From: Competibacteraceae bacterium UBA2788
GTDB taxonomy: Bacteria; Pseudomonadota; Gammaproteobacteria; Competibacterales; Competibacteraceae
NCBI GenBank assembly: GCA_002352185.1
Contig: DEHY01000070.1
Span: forward strand, 13,431-21,967
DNA: 8,537 bases
Direction: 5' to 3'
In this document: one piece after another, positions 1-5,952 of the stretch
How positions within the stretch are numbered: the first letter of the stretch is position 1
Layout: each line of letters starts with the position of its first letter
Notes under the pieces: model-generated
Seen by the model: the letters and a program-made list of their open reading frames with translations, nothing else
Told to the model about the DNA's origin: nothing
Database searches by the model: none
Position numbers and translations under genes: made by a program

Positions 1-431
1 GCAACATTGACCTGCTCAGTGACCACCCCGCCATGCAACCCTTCGTAAAAGAGGAGATCGGTATTGGGCGGCACCGGCTCCCAGGGAGTGAAGGCGCCGG
101 GTTTCTGGCCGTAGCGTTCCGCTTCTTCATGGTCGTGCAAATAGCTGCGCCGCAACCCCGCGCCGCGTTCGCCGTATTCCATGAATAGCGCTTCCAGCCG
201 GTCAAACAGATTGCCTTCGGGGCCAAAATGGCTGAGATTGCGACCCTCCTGCTGGGCGCGCTCAACCTGCTGTTGCATTTCCAACCGATCATAACGATGG
301 AAACTGTCGCCCTCGACGATGGCGGCTTCGAAGCCGTCCCGCCGAAAAATATGTTCCATCGCCACCCGAACCGTTGAAGTCCCGGCGCCGGATGAGCCGG
401 TAATGGCGATGATGGGATGCTGTTTCGACAT
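1..431 (-). CDS. prk: Phosphoribulokinase, class I (N-terminal half, cut by window edge)
   Basis: The enzyme phosphorylates ribulose 5-phosphate with ATP to give ribulose 1,5-bisphosphate, in the cytoplasm. Translating from the ATG at 431 gives 143 complete codons before the left edge; family members are about 290 residues, so roughly half is visible. The P-loop GSSGAGTST lies at residues 12-20, after the strand HPIIAIT. The substrate-binding segment EGDSFHRYDR (residues 40-49) supplies Asp42, His45 and Arg49, matching functional positions known from the Rhodobacter enzyme. FYEGLHGG (about 128-135) holds the conserved Glu130. Residue 53 is Gln, where I recall Lys in the Rhodobacter enzyme. 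The gene lies 70 bp after mrpC on the same strand, with only a weak G-rich ribosome site before the ATG. Such genes occur both in Calvin-cycle bacteria and as PrkB-like genes in heterotrophs such as E. coli. No RuBisCO gene is visible, so the pathway is open. Confidence 0.93.
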   Translation of the reverse strand, partial: MSKQHPIIAITGSSGAGTSTVRVAMEHIFRRDGFEAAIVEGDSFHRYDRLEMQQQVERAQQEGRNLSHFGPEGNLFDRLEALFMEYGERGAGLRRSYLHDHEEAERYGQKPGAFTPWEPVPPNTDLLFYEGLHGGVVTEQVNV

Positions 432-462
432 ACACGCCCCGTACTGAAGCTAAAGTAGCGCT

Positions 463-471
463 ATCGTAGCA
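463..471 (-). promoter_or_regulatory. Possible extended -10 promoter for prk
   Basis: On the minus strand the 70-bp gap between mrpC and prk contains TGCTACGAT, which fits an extended -10 element (TG, one base, then a TATAAT-like hexamer matching 4 of 6). No good -35 hexamer lies at the usual distance; TTGCCG is present but 20 bp upstream. A transcript starting about 7 bases downstream would leave a leader of roughly 25 nt before the ATG. If real, it gives prk a start independent of mrp. This is pattern matching only. Confidence 0.25.
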
Positions 472-501
472 CGGCTGATGTTGCAGTGCGGCAAAAGCGT
501 T

Positions 502-834
502 TCAGGGATTGGCGCTGCCGCCATCTACATGATCATCGCCCACATCTTTTCGGGCGCGCAAGGCCAATACGGTCAAGAAGGCCGTCATACCGAAACCGAT
601 GACAATGGCGGTCAGCACCAGCGCCTGCGGCACCGGATCGCTGTAATCCAGGCGCCCCGGCCCCAGAATCGGTGGCTGGTGCATCGTCAGCCGACCCATG
701 GCCAGCAGAAAAAGATTTACGGCATAGGACAGCAGCGCCAGCCCCAAAACGACCGTGAAGCTGCGCGCCCGCAGCAACAGATAGACTCCACAAGCCGTCA
801 ACAGCCCAATCACGCCAGCCATCAGGAGTTCCAT
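502..834 (-). CDS. mrpC: Mrp-type Na+/H+ antiporter subunit C (NuoK-like)
   Basis: This is a small inner-membrane subunit of the multi-subunit monovalent cation/proton antiporter (Mrp, also called Mnh or Pha), homologous to NuoK of complex I. The 110 residues match the family's usual length. Three membrane segments are visible at about residues 5-22, 27-46 and 68-93. Family hallmarks are LLSYAVNL (34-41) in the second helix and the block DPVPQALVLTAIVIGF (66-81) leading into the third. The tail RARKDVGDDHVDGG is polar and acidic. The ATG at 834 overlaps the end of the mrpAB gene by 13 bp and has a good Shine-Dalgarno (GGAGG at 843-839, inside mrpAB), so the two are probably translationally coupled. 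In known mrp operons mrpD follows; here the next gene is prk. Confidence 0.93.
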   Translation of the reverse strand: MELLMAGVIGLLTACGVYLLLRARSFTVVLGLALLSYAVNLFLLAMGRLTMHQPPILGPGRLDYSDPVPQALVLTAIVIGFGMTAFLTVLALRARKDVGDDHVDGGSANP

Positions 835-3605
835 TCGCCCTCCCCGGCTTCAGGTCGCCCCAGTTCCAACAAGATCAGCAGGACCACTCCGACCACGATC
901 AGGTAAACGCCGAGATCAAACGCCATGGCGCTGGCGATTTCAAACTCGCCAATCAGCGGGAAATGGAGATGGGCAAAGGCCGAAGTCAGGAACGGCCAGC
1001 CGAATACCACACTAACCATACCGGTCAACGCGATCAGCAACAGACCTGCCGCAATCAGCCGCTGGTAACTGAAACCCAACCGCCCCGTCGTCCAGCGAAA
1101 ATCGCCGGCCAGATATTGCGTCACCAGCCCCAGCGCCGTGACCAGGCCGGCAATAAAGCCGCCGCCGGGCAGATTATGCCCACGCAGGAAAATGTAGGCG
1201 GCCAGAAGCAGGGTCGCGGCCAGCATCGGGCGAGCGCCGATGCGCAGCAGCAATGGATAACGATCCGCATCTCCCGCTGCCACTGCCGACGTGACCGGCG
1301 GCGGCAATCCGCCCGCCAACAGCGCCACAATGCCCAAAGCGGCGATGGCGAGGACGGTGGCTTCTCCCAGCGTATCGAAGCCGCGAAAATCCACCAGGAT
1401 CACGTTGACCACGTTGGCGCCACCGCCGCCCGGCAGGCTGGTCGCCAAGAAGTAATCCGCCAGCGCAGTGTGCGGCGCTCGGGTCAATACGCCCCAAGCC
1501 AGGGCCGCCACCCCCAAGCCCGCACTGATCGCCAGCACGGCGTCGCGGAAATGGCGACTCATCGAGGATTCCGGCATCGCTTCCGGCGGCAGAAACCGCA
1601 GCGCCAGCAACAACAATACGGTCGTCACAACCTCGACGGTCAGTTGGGTCAGGGCCAAATCCGGGGCGGAGAAACGCACGAACGCCAACACTACGACCAG
1701 TCCTGCGACACCCAGCATGATCAGCGCGGTGAGTCGCTGCCGTTGCCAGAACACGGTCAGCAGCGCCGCCGCCGCCAGCAACAGCGCCGGCAGCAGGTTC
1801 ATCAAATCCAGCGGCTGCAACGGCGCATCGCCAGTCAGTTTTCCACCGCTCGCCAGACCCAGTGCCCCAGCCAGTATCGCAGTTCCCAGCAGCCAGGTCA
1901 GATAGCGTTGCAACGCGCCGTTTTCCAGCCCGCCGGTCATCTGGCGGGTAGTAGCGATCAGCGCACGCAAACTGCGCCCGAACAGGATCTTGCCAACCGG
2001 CAGTGGATAGCGGTCGCGCAGCCGGAACAGCCAGTGCCGTTGCCAATACATGCAAGCGCCGCCAGCCAGCGCCAGCGCGCTCATCAACAGCGGCAGATTG
2101 AAACCGTGCCAGAGAGCGAGGCTATAGGGCGGCAGCGGCCCTCCAACCACGCTGGCGGCGGCGACTGCCAGAATCGGCCCGACCGTGTACGCAGGCGCGA
2201 TGCCCACCAGCAGACAGACCGCCACCAGAATTTCCACCGGCACCCGCAGATAGCGCGGTGGTTCGTGCGGCATTCGCGGCAGGTTGATCGGATCGCCATT
2301 AAAAAATACGTCATGAATGAACCGGGCTGAGTACGCCACCGAAAACACCCCCGCCACGGTCGCCAATACCGGCAGCAATATATTGGCTTCGCCCAGCGCC
2401 GCCAGATGGATGGTCTGGGCAAAAAACATTTCCTTGCTCAGGAACCCATTCAGCAACGGTACGCCGGCCATCGCCGCCGCCGCAATGATCGCCAGCATTG
2501 CGGTCTGCGGCATGTATTTGAACAGCCCGTTCAATTGGCGCATATCCCGGCAGCCGGTTTCGTGTTCGATGATCCCTGCCGCCATGAACAGCGAAGCCTT
2601 GAAAACGGCGTGGTTGATAATGTGAAACACCCCGGCTACCGCTGTCAGCGGCGTTCCCAGGCCAAACAGCAGGGTAATCAGGCCAAGATGGCTGACGGTC
2701 GAATACGCCAGCAGGCCCTTGATGTCGTGCTGAAACAAAGCGGCATAGGCGGCGAACAGCAGGGTCAGCAGACCGACGCCCCCCACCAGGAAAAACCATG
2801 GATCGGTATCGGCCAGCACCGGAAACAGCCGGGCCAGCAGAAATACGCCCGCCTTGACCATGGTGGCCGAGTGCAGATAGGCGCTGACCGGCGTGGGCGC
2901 GGCCATGGCCTGCGGCAGCCAGAAATGCAGGGGAAATTGCGCCGATTTGGTGAATACCCCCAGCACTATCAGCAGCAGAATTGCGAGATAGTCAGGATGC
3001 TGCTTGACCGTATCGCCCGCCGCCAGCACTACCGACAACTCGAAGCTGCCGACGATGTGGCCCAACAGCAGGAACCCGCCCAGCAACGCCAACCCGCCGC
3101 CGGCGGTGACGGTCAATGCCAGCCTCGCCCCGCGCCGGGCATCGGTGCGCGGATGCCAGTACCCAATCAGTAGGAAGGAACCGAGGCTGGTCAACTCCCA
3201 GAACATGAGCAGGAGCAGCAGATTGTCGGCCAGGACGATGCCGAGCATCGCCCCCATGAACAGCAGCAGGAACGAGTAGAAGCGCCCCGGATCGTCGCGC
3301 TCGGACAGGTAGTAGCAGGCGTACAGAATCACCAGCAGCCCGATCCCTGTGATCAATAACCCGAACAGCAGACCCAGCCCGTCCAGGCGAAAATTCAGGT
3401 TCAGACCCAGTTCCGGCAGCCATTCCCAACCGGCTTGCTGGACCGCGCCGCTGAAAACAGCGGGCGCCAGACTCAGCAGCGCCGCCAGCGCCAGCGCCGT
3501 CACCGCCGCCGTGGCCCACGCGCAGGCGTTGCGACCACCGTGGCGCTCAGCCAATGGCGGCAACACTGCGCTCAGCAACAGCATCAGGGGAATGAAAGGC
3601 AACAT
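822..3605 (-). CDS. mrpA: Mrp Na+/H+ antiporter, fused subunits A and B (MrpAB/PhaAB type)
   Basis: This is the large subunit of the Mrp cation/proton antiporter in the inner membrane. The 927 residues are longer than stand-alone MrpA (about 800) because MrpB is fused at the C-terminus, as in rhizobial PhaAB and other 'group 2' mrp operons. Residues 1 to about 480 are the NuoL-like antiporter core: Glu137 in MFWELTS, Lys220 in FTKSAQFPLHFWLP, Lys251 in ATMVKAG, His332 and Lys336 in INHAVFKASLF, and Lys391 in FLSKEMFF. About 605-765 is the MbhD/MbhE-like part, with Glu658 in LTQLTVEVVTTVLLLLALR and the motif VILVDFRGFDTLGE (735-748). About 785-915 is the MnhB domain, with FLRGHNLPGGGFIAGL (806-821). 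The ATG at 3605 is the first after an in-frame TAA about 50 nt upstream. No Shine-Dalgarno is evident before it, so the start is less certain than the identity. It overlaps mrpC by 13 bp. Confidence 0.95.
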   Translation of the reverse strand: MLPFIPLMLLLSAVLPPLAERHGGRNACAWATAAVTALALAALLSLAPAVFSGAVQQAGWEWLPELGLNLNFRLDGLGLLFGLLITGIGLLVILYACYYLSERDDPGRFYSFLLLFMGAMLGIVLADNLLLLLMFWELTSLGSFLLIGYWHPRTDARRGARLALTVTAGGGLALLGGFLLLGHIVGSFELSVVLAAGDTVKQHPDYLAILLLIVLGVFTKSAQFPLHFWLPQAMAAPTPVSAYLHSATMVKAGVFLLARLFPVLADTDPWFFLVGGVGLLTLLFAAYAALFQHDIKGLLAYSTVSHLGLITLLFGLGTPLTAVAGVFHIINHAVFKASLFMAAGIIEHETGCRDMRQLNGLFKYMPQTAMLAIIAAAAMAGVPLLNGFLSKEMFFAQTIHLAALGEANILLPVLATVAGVFSVAYSARFIHDVFFNGDPINLPRMPHEPPRYLRVPVEILVAVCLLVGIAPAYTVGPILAVAAASVVGGPLPPYSLALWHGFNLPLLMSALALAGGACMYWQRHWLFRLRDRYPLPVGKILFGRSLRALIATTRQMTGGLENGALQRYLTWLLGTAILAGALGLASGGKLTGDAPLQPLDLMNLLPALLLAAAALLTVFWQRQRLTALIMLGVAGLVVVLAFVRFSAPDLALTQLTVEVVTTVLLLLALRFLPPEAMPESSMSRHFRDAVLAISAGLGVAALAWGVLTRAPHTALADYFLATSLPGGGGANVVNVILVDFRGFDTLGEATVLAIAALGIVALLAGGLPPPVTSAVAAGDADRYPLLLRIGARPMLAATLLLAAYIFLRGHNLPGGGFIAGLVTALGLVTQYLAGDFRWTTGRLGFSYQRLIAAGLLLIALTGMVSVVFGWPFLTSAFAHLHFPLIGEFEIASAMAFDLGVYLIVVGVVLLILLELGRPEAGEGEWNS

Positions 3606-3648
3606 GGCGCGGGTTATGGCAAATAAAAAGGCGGTCGGAAAGGAGAAT

Positions 3649-3668
3649 CTTTACCGGTACTTTACCGG
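3649..3668. repeat. Operator-like repeated motif upstream of mrpAB
   Basis: CTTTACCGG occurs twice, at 3649-3657 and 3660-3668, with an 11-bp period (about one helical turn). The same bases also form a perfect inverted repeat, CCGGTA-CTT-TACCGG (3654-3668). The element lies 44-64 bp upstream of the mrpAB start and overlaps the best -10 candidate. This arrangement is typical of a repressor binding site, but no regulator gene is visible and I do not recognise the motif. Confidence 0.4.
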
Positions 3669-3688
3669 GATGACTGATTCCGGGACAA
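3659..3688 (-). promoter_or_regulatory. Candidate sigma-70 promoter for mrpAB-mrpC
   Basis: On the minus strand, TTGTCC (3688-3683) and TAAAGT (3664-3659) are separated by 18 bp; each matches the sigma-70 consensus hexamer in 4 of 6 positions. Transcription would begin near 3652 and give a leader of about 46 nt before the mrpAB ATG. The -10 hexamer lies inside the CCGGTA/TACCGG inverted repeat, so bound protein would block it. Matches of this quality occur by chance, so this is a candidate only. Confidence 0.3.
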
Positions 3689-3792
3689 GGATTCCGGCGC
3701 TTGTCTACTGCGACTCACCAACAGCACGGAGCCGGTGCGGATATATAGCGCTCCTGGATGGTTTCCTGACCGGCGGGTTCAGCAACTCCACT

Positions 3793-3866
3793 GTGAAGTA
3801 CGCCTGGATCCACGCACAGCACCGCCACTATCCGTTGCTCGACCTGTGCGAGGTGCTGGCGGTCAG
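3793..3866 (+). pseudogene. Fragment of an IS3-family transposase (OrfB N-terminus)
   Basis: Reading from GTG at 3793, the first 25 codons give VKYAWIHAQHRHY followed by PLLDLCEVLAVS. This resembles the start of IS3-family OrfB transposases, whose N-terminal helix-turn-helix typically reads like MKYAFI..HR..YPV..LCRVL.VSRSGYYAW. The likeness ends abruptly at the Ser codon near 3866, exactly where the expected SRSGYY motif should begin; the sequence then runs into a different gene fragment. The catalytic DDE domain, OrfA and terminal inverted repeats are absent, so it cannot transpose. The fragment is too short to assign an IS subgroup. Confidence 0.5.
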
Positions 3867-3868
3867 TA

Positions 3869-4045
3869 TTATTGATGCACAGCGCGGTATTGGGTCTGGA
3901 TGTGCAAGTAGCGGATGGGAAGTTGCGGTTCCACGATCCAGCGACCGGGCGAAAGCTGCGTAGCCATGCCGAGGTCGAGCAGGCTTGTCAGGGGTTGGAT
4001 GCGCGGTTAGCGAAACTGGAAATGCGCTGGCGTGAAAGGGATTAA
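3869..4045 (+). pseudogene. 3' fragment of a Uma2-family (DUF820) nuclease-like gene
   Basis: In this frame the translation includes VLGLDVQVADGKLRFHDPAT followed by GRKLRSHAEVEQA and a charged helical tail ending WRERD before TAA at 4043-4045. It matches the usual C-terminal end of Uma2 family proteins, where a VLGL...DG.LRF.DPATG.KL strand pair leads into a coiled-coil tail. The PD-(D/E)XK-like catalytic core that normally precedes it is missing: upstream the sequence becomes the transposase fragment. An in-frame ATG at 3875 could encode a 56-residue peptide, but with no ribosome site I treat it as a remnant. It lies on the opposite strand to all intact genes here. Confidence 0.6.
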
Positions 4046-4058
4046 GAAGCCTGCAACT

Positions 4059-4097
4059 CCCCCTTCACCCTCTCGAAGAGAGATTGAAAGGGGTTTT
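4059..4097 (+). terminator. Hairpin with T-tail after the Uma2 fragment; possibly a dispersed repeat
   Basis: A 16-bp imperfect stem (13 pairs, mismatches at three positions) joins 4059-4074 (CCCCCTTCACCCTCTC) to 4078-4093 across a GAA loop. TTTT follows at 4094-4097 on the plus strand, giving a plausible intrinsic terminator 14 bp after the Uma2 stop. On the minus strand, downstream of DUF2818, the hairpin has no T-run, so it would end nuo transcripts less well. The C-rich arm resembles the short palindromic repeats (CCCCTCACCC...CTCTCCC type) scattered between genes in many proteobacteria, so it may be a copy of such an element. Confidence 0.45.
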
Positions 4098-4141
4098 CAA
4101 TGGGTTAAACCTAGCGAACACTAAACTTCAGCACAATCCAC

Positions 4142-4471
4142 TTACCGACCGGACTGCTCCAGCAGGCGCCGCAGTTGATAGCAGTAGATAAATCCGGGCA
4201 GGGCGCCAACCGCAAACAGGCACAGGGTCACGGTGTAAAATTCCCAGTCCTGGATATGAACCGTGCCAGTCGCCTTGTATTCAAGACCCAATCCCAAGCC
4301 TAGAACCAAGGCGTAGAGCAACGCCCATTCGACCAGCCGCAGCCAGAACGGCTTGGGCTGGCCGTCCCGGTGCGCGATGACCAACAGCCATCGCTCGCTC
4401 AACCAAGGCAGGTTGGCGGCCACCACCGCCAACCCCAGCCAAAACCCGATGGCAAGCCCCTGCGGCATCAC
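4142..4471 (-). CDS. DUF2818 family small membrane protein linked to complex I
   Basis: This is a predicted inner-membrane protein of unknown function, known for its place directly after nuoN in many Beta- and Gammaproteobacteria. Its 109 residues contain three likely membrane segments at about 7-24, 45-65 and 78-98. The first ends in the family-like motif NLPWLSER (20-27), followed by a polar loop (HRDGQPKPFWLRLVEW) and a basic C-terminus (QLRRLLEQSGR). The start is either GTG at 4471 or the adjacent ATG at 4468; both lie only a few bases after the nuoN stop, and no Shine-Dalgarno is seen, so coupling to nuoN translation is likely. Its position suggests a role in assembly or stability of complex I, but that is inference. 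It is the last gene of the nuo block. Confidence 0.85.
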   Translation of the reverse strand: MMPQGLAIGFWLGLAVVAANLPWLSERWLLVIAHRDGQPKPFWLRLVEWALLYALVLGLGLGLEYKATGTVHIQDWEFYTVTLCLFAVGALPGFIYCYQLRRLLEQSGR

Positions 4472-4478
4472 GCAGCGA

Positions 4479-5918
4479 TCAATTCAACAGCGCTGTGGCG
4501 CACCAGGTCATCAGCGCAGTCGGGTACAGTCCCAGCGCGACCAGCAGCAAGCCATTAGCGCTAATCGCGATCTCGGTATCCAGACTGATCTGAATTGGCT
4601 CGCTCTGCTCAGGCTTGTCGAAATAGAGGCACTTGACCACCCGCAGATAGTAGAACGCGCCAACCACCGAGAACACCACGCCGAACAGCGCCAGCCAGAC
4701 CAGGCCGATATTCACCACCGCCTGCAATACCATCCACTTGGCGTAAAAGCCCGCCAGGAACGGAACGCCGGCCATGGACATCATGATCACCAGCATCAGA
4801 AAGGCCAGCCACGGACTACGGTCGTTCAACCCCTTGAAATCGTCAATATTCTCGGCCTCGAAGCCCGCCCGGCCCAGCATGATCACCACGCCGAAAGCGC
4901 CAACCGCCATCAACACATAGACAATGGCGTAGAACATCGCCGCCGCATAGCCTTCGGGGGATCCGGCCAAAATGCCGAGCAATAAAAAGCCGACATGGGA
5001 AATAGTCGAATAGGCCAACATCCGCTTGATGTTGGTCTGGACAATAGCCACCAGATTGCCCAGCGCGATGGACAGCGCCGACAGAATAATCAGCATCTGT
5101 TGCCAGTCGCCTTGCAGCGTGCCCAGCCCATCCACCAGAACCCGCATCATCAGAGCGAAAGCCGCCAGCTTGGGCGCTGACCCGATGTACAGCGTGACCG
5201 AAGTCGGCGCGCCTTGGTAGACATCCGGCAGCCACATGTGGAACGGCACCGCGCCCAGCTTGAACGACAGCCCGACCACCAGAAACACCAGCCCGAACAC
5301 CAGCACCAGATTATTCGCGCCCTGTTTTGCGACTGCATCGGACACCACCTGAAGATCCACGCTGCCGGTCGCGCCATAGATCATCGAAATCCCGTACAGC
5401 AGCATTCCAGACGCCAGCGATCCCAGCACGAAGTACTTCATCGCAGCCTCGGACGCCACCGGCGAATCGCGGTCCAGCGCCACCAGCGCGTACAGCGACA
5501 GCGATAGCAGCTCCAGCCCCAGATACACGCTAAGCAGGCTGTGCGCCGACACCATGATCATCATGCCCAGCACGCCAAACAAACCCAGCACGTAGTATTC
5601 GCCCTTGAACAAATCGCGCCGCTGCAAGTAATCGCGTGAGTACAGGAACACGGCAGCGGATGCCAGATAGATAAACAGCTTGAGCAGATCGCCCATTGCA
5701 TCCTTGATGTAATGGCCGAACATGGTCGTCACTGGCGCATGGGCATAGGTTGCCAGCGTCAACAGCGCCGCGCCCAACAGAGTCAGTTGCGCCAGTCCGT
5801 AAGTAATGTGTCGCTGCCGCTGTTCCAGGAACACGTCGATGACCAGCACCAGACAAGCCATGGTCAACATAAACAGCTCCGGCAATACCGGCATGAAGTC
5901 AGGGGCGACAAAATTCAT
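4479..5918 (-). CDS. nuoN: NADH-quinone oxidoreductase subunit N
   Basis: NuoN is one of three antiporter-like subunits in the membrane arm of respiratory complex I and contributes to proton translocation coupled to NADH oxidation by quinone. At 479 residues it is close to the E. coli protein. The functional charged residues are all present: Glu136 in [14 protein letters not shown] (TM5 position), Lys220 in [16 protein letters not shown] (TM7), Lys250 in GSAPKLAAF (TM8) and Lys394 in FLAGFYAKW (TM12). The TM-helix lysine signature [16 protein letters not shown] spans 296-311. The ATG at 5918 has a clear Shine-Dalgarno (AAGGGA, 5930-5925) six bases upstream. A 34-bp gap separates it from nuoM and 7 bp from the DUF2818 gene. 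Context and the motif ending [10 protein letters not shown] distinguish it from MrpD. Confidence 0.98.
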   Translation of the reverse strand: MNFVAPDFMPVLPELFMLTMACLVLVIDVFLEQRQRHITYGLAQLTLLGAALLTLATYAHAPVTTMFGHYIKDAMGDLLKLFIYLASAAVFLYSRDYLQRRDLFKGEYYVLGLFGVLGMMIMVSAHSLLSVYLGLELLSLSLYALVALDRDSPVASEAAMKYFVLGSLASGMLLYGISMIYGATGSVDLQVVSDAVAKQGANNLVLVFGLVFLVVGLSFKLGAVPFHMWLPDVYQGAPTSVTLYIGSAPKLAAFALMMRVLVDGLGTLQGDWQQMLIILSALSIALGNLVAIVQTNIKRMLAYSTISHVGFLLLGILAGSPEGYAAAMFYAIVYVLMAVGAFGVVIMLGRAGFEAENIDDFKGLNDRSPWLAFLMLVIMMSMAGVPFLAGFYAKWMVLQAVVNIGLVWLALFGVVFSVVGAFYYLRVVKCLYFDKPEQSEPIQISLDTEIAISANGLLLVALGLYPTALMTWCATALLN

Positions 5919-5952
5919 GGATTTTCCCTTGTTTTCTCTACCACAGGCGCTT

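Larger units (their letters stand above)
3606..4141. other. Gene-free junction between the nuo and mrp blocks
   Basis: This is the only long stretch without an intact gene. From the nuo side it contains an A/T-rich spacer, a hairpin, the 3' end of a Uma2-like gene on the plus strand, a short IS3-type transposase fragment on the plus strand, then about 130 bp in which I recognise no protein homology, and finally operator-like repeats and a possible promoter just upstream of mrpAB. The mix of truncated plus-strand pieces between two minus-strand operons suggests past insertion and deletion. Confidence 0.75.

Noticed and set aside
1174..2055. 293-codon open frame on the minus strand inside mrpAB
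   Set aside because: It is a shifted frame of mrpAB with an Arg/Gly/Ala-rich, repeat-poor translation and no recognisable family. No frameshift is needed to explain mrpAB.
963..2330. 455-codon open frame on the plus strand opposite mrpAB
   Set aside because: The translation is dominated by Gln, Arg and His with no domain, the typical antisense image of a GC-rich membrane-protein gene. The minus-strand frame is a clear MrpAB.
3349..3963. 204-codon plus-strand open frame running from mrpAB antisense into the junction region
   Set aside because: Its first part is antisense to mrpAB and its last part is the IS3 fragment followed by out-of-frame Uma2 sequence. It is a chance fusion, not a gene.
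3606..4141. Small RNA, tRNA or riboswitch in the junction
   Set aside because: I saw no tRNA-like cloverleaf, no known riboswitch core, and no promoter-terminator pair enclosing an unexplained segment.
4353..4985. 210-codon plus-strand open frame opposite DUF2818 and nuoN
   Set aside because: His/Gln/Arg-rich antisense frame with no domain; both minus-strand genes are well supported.
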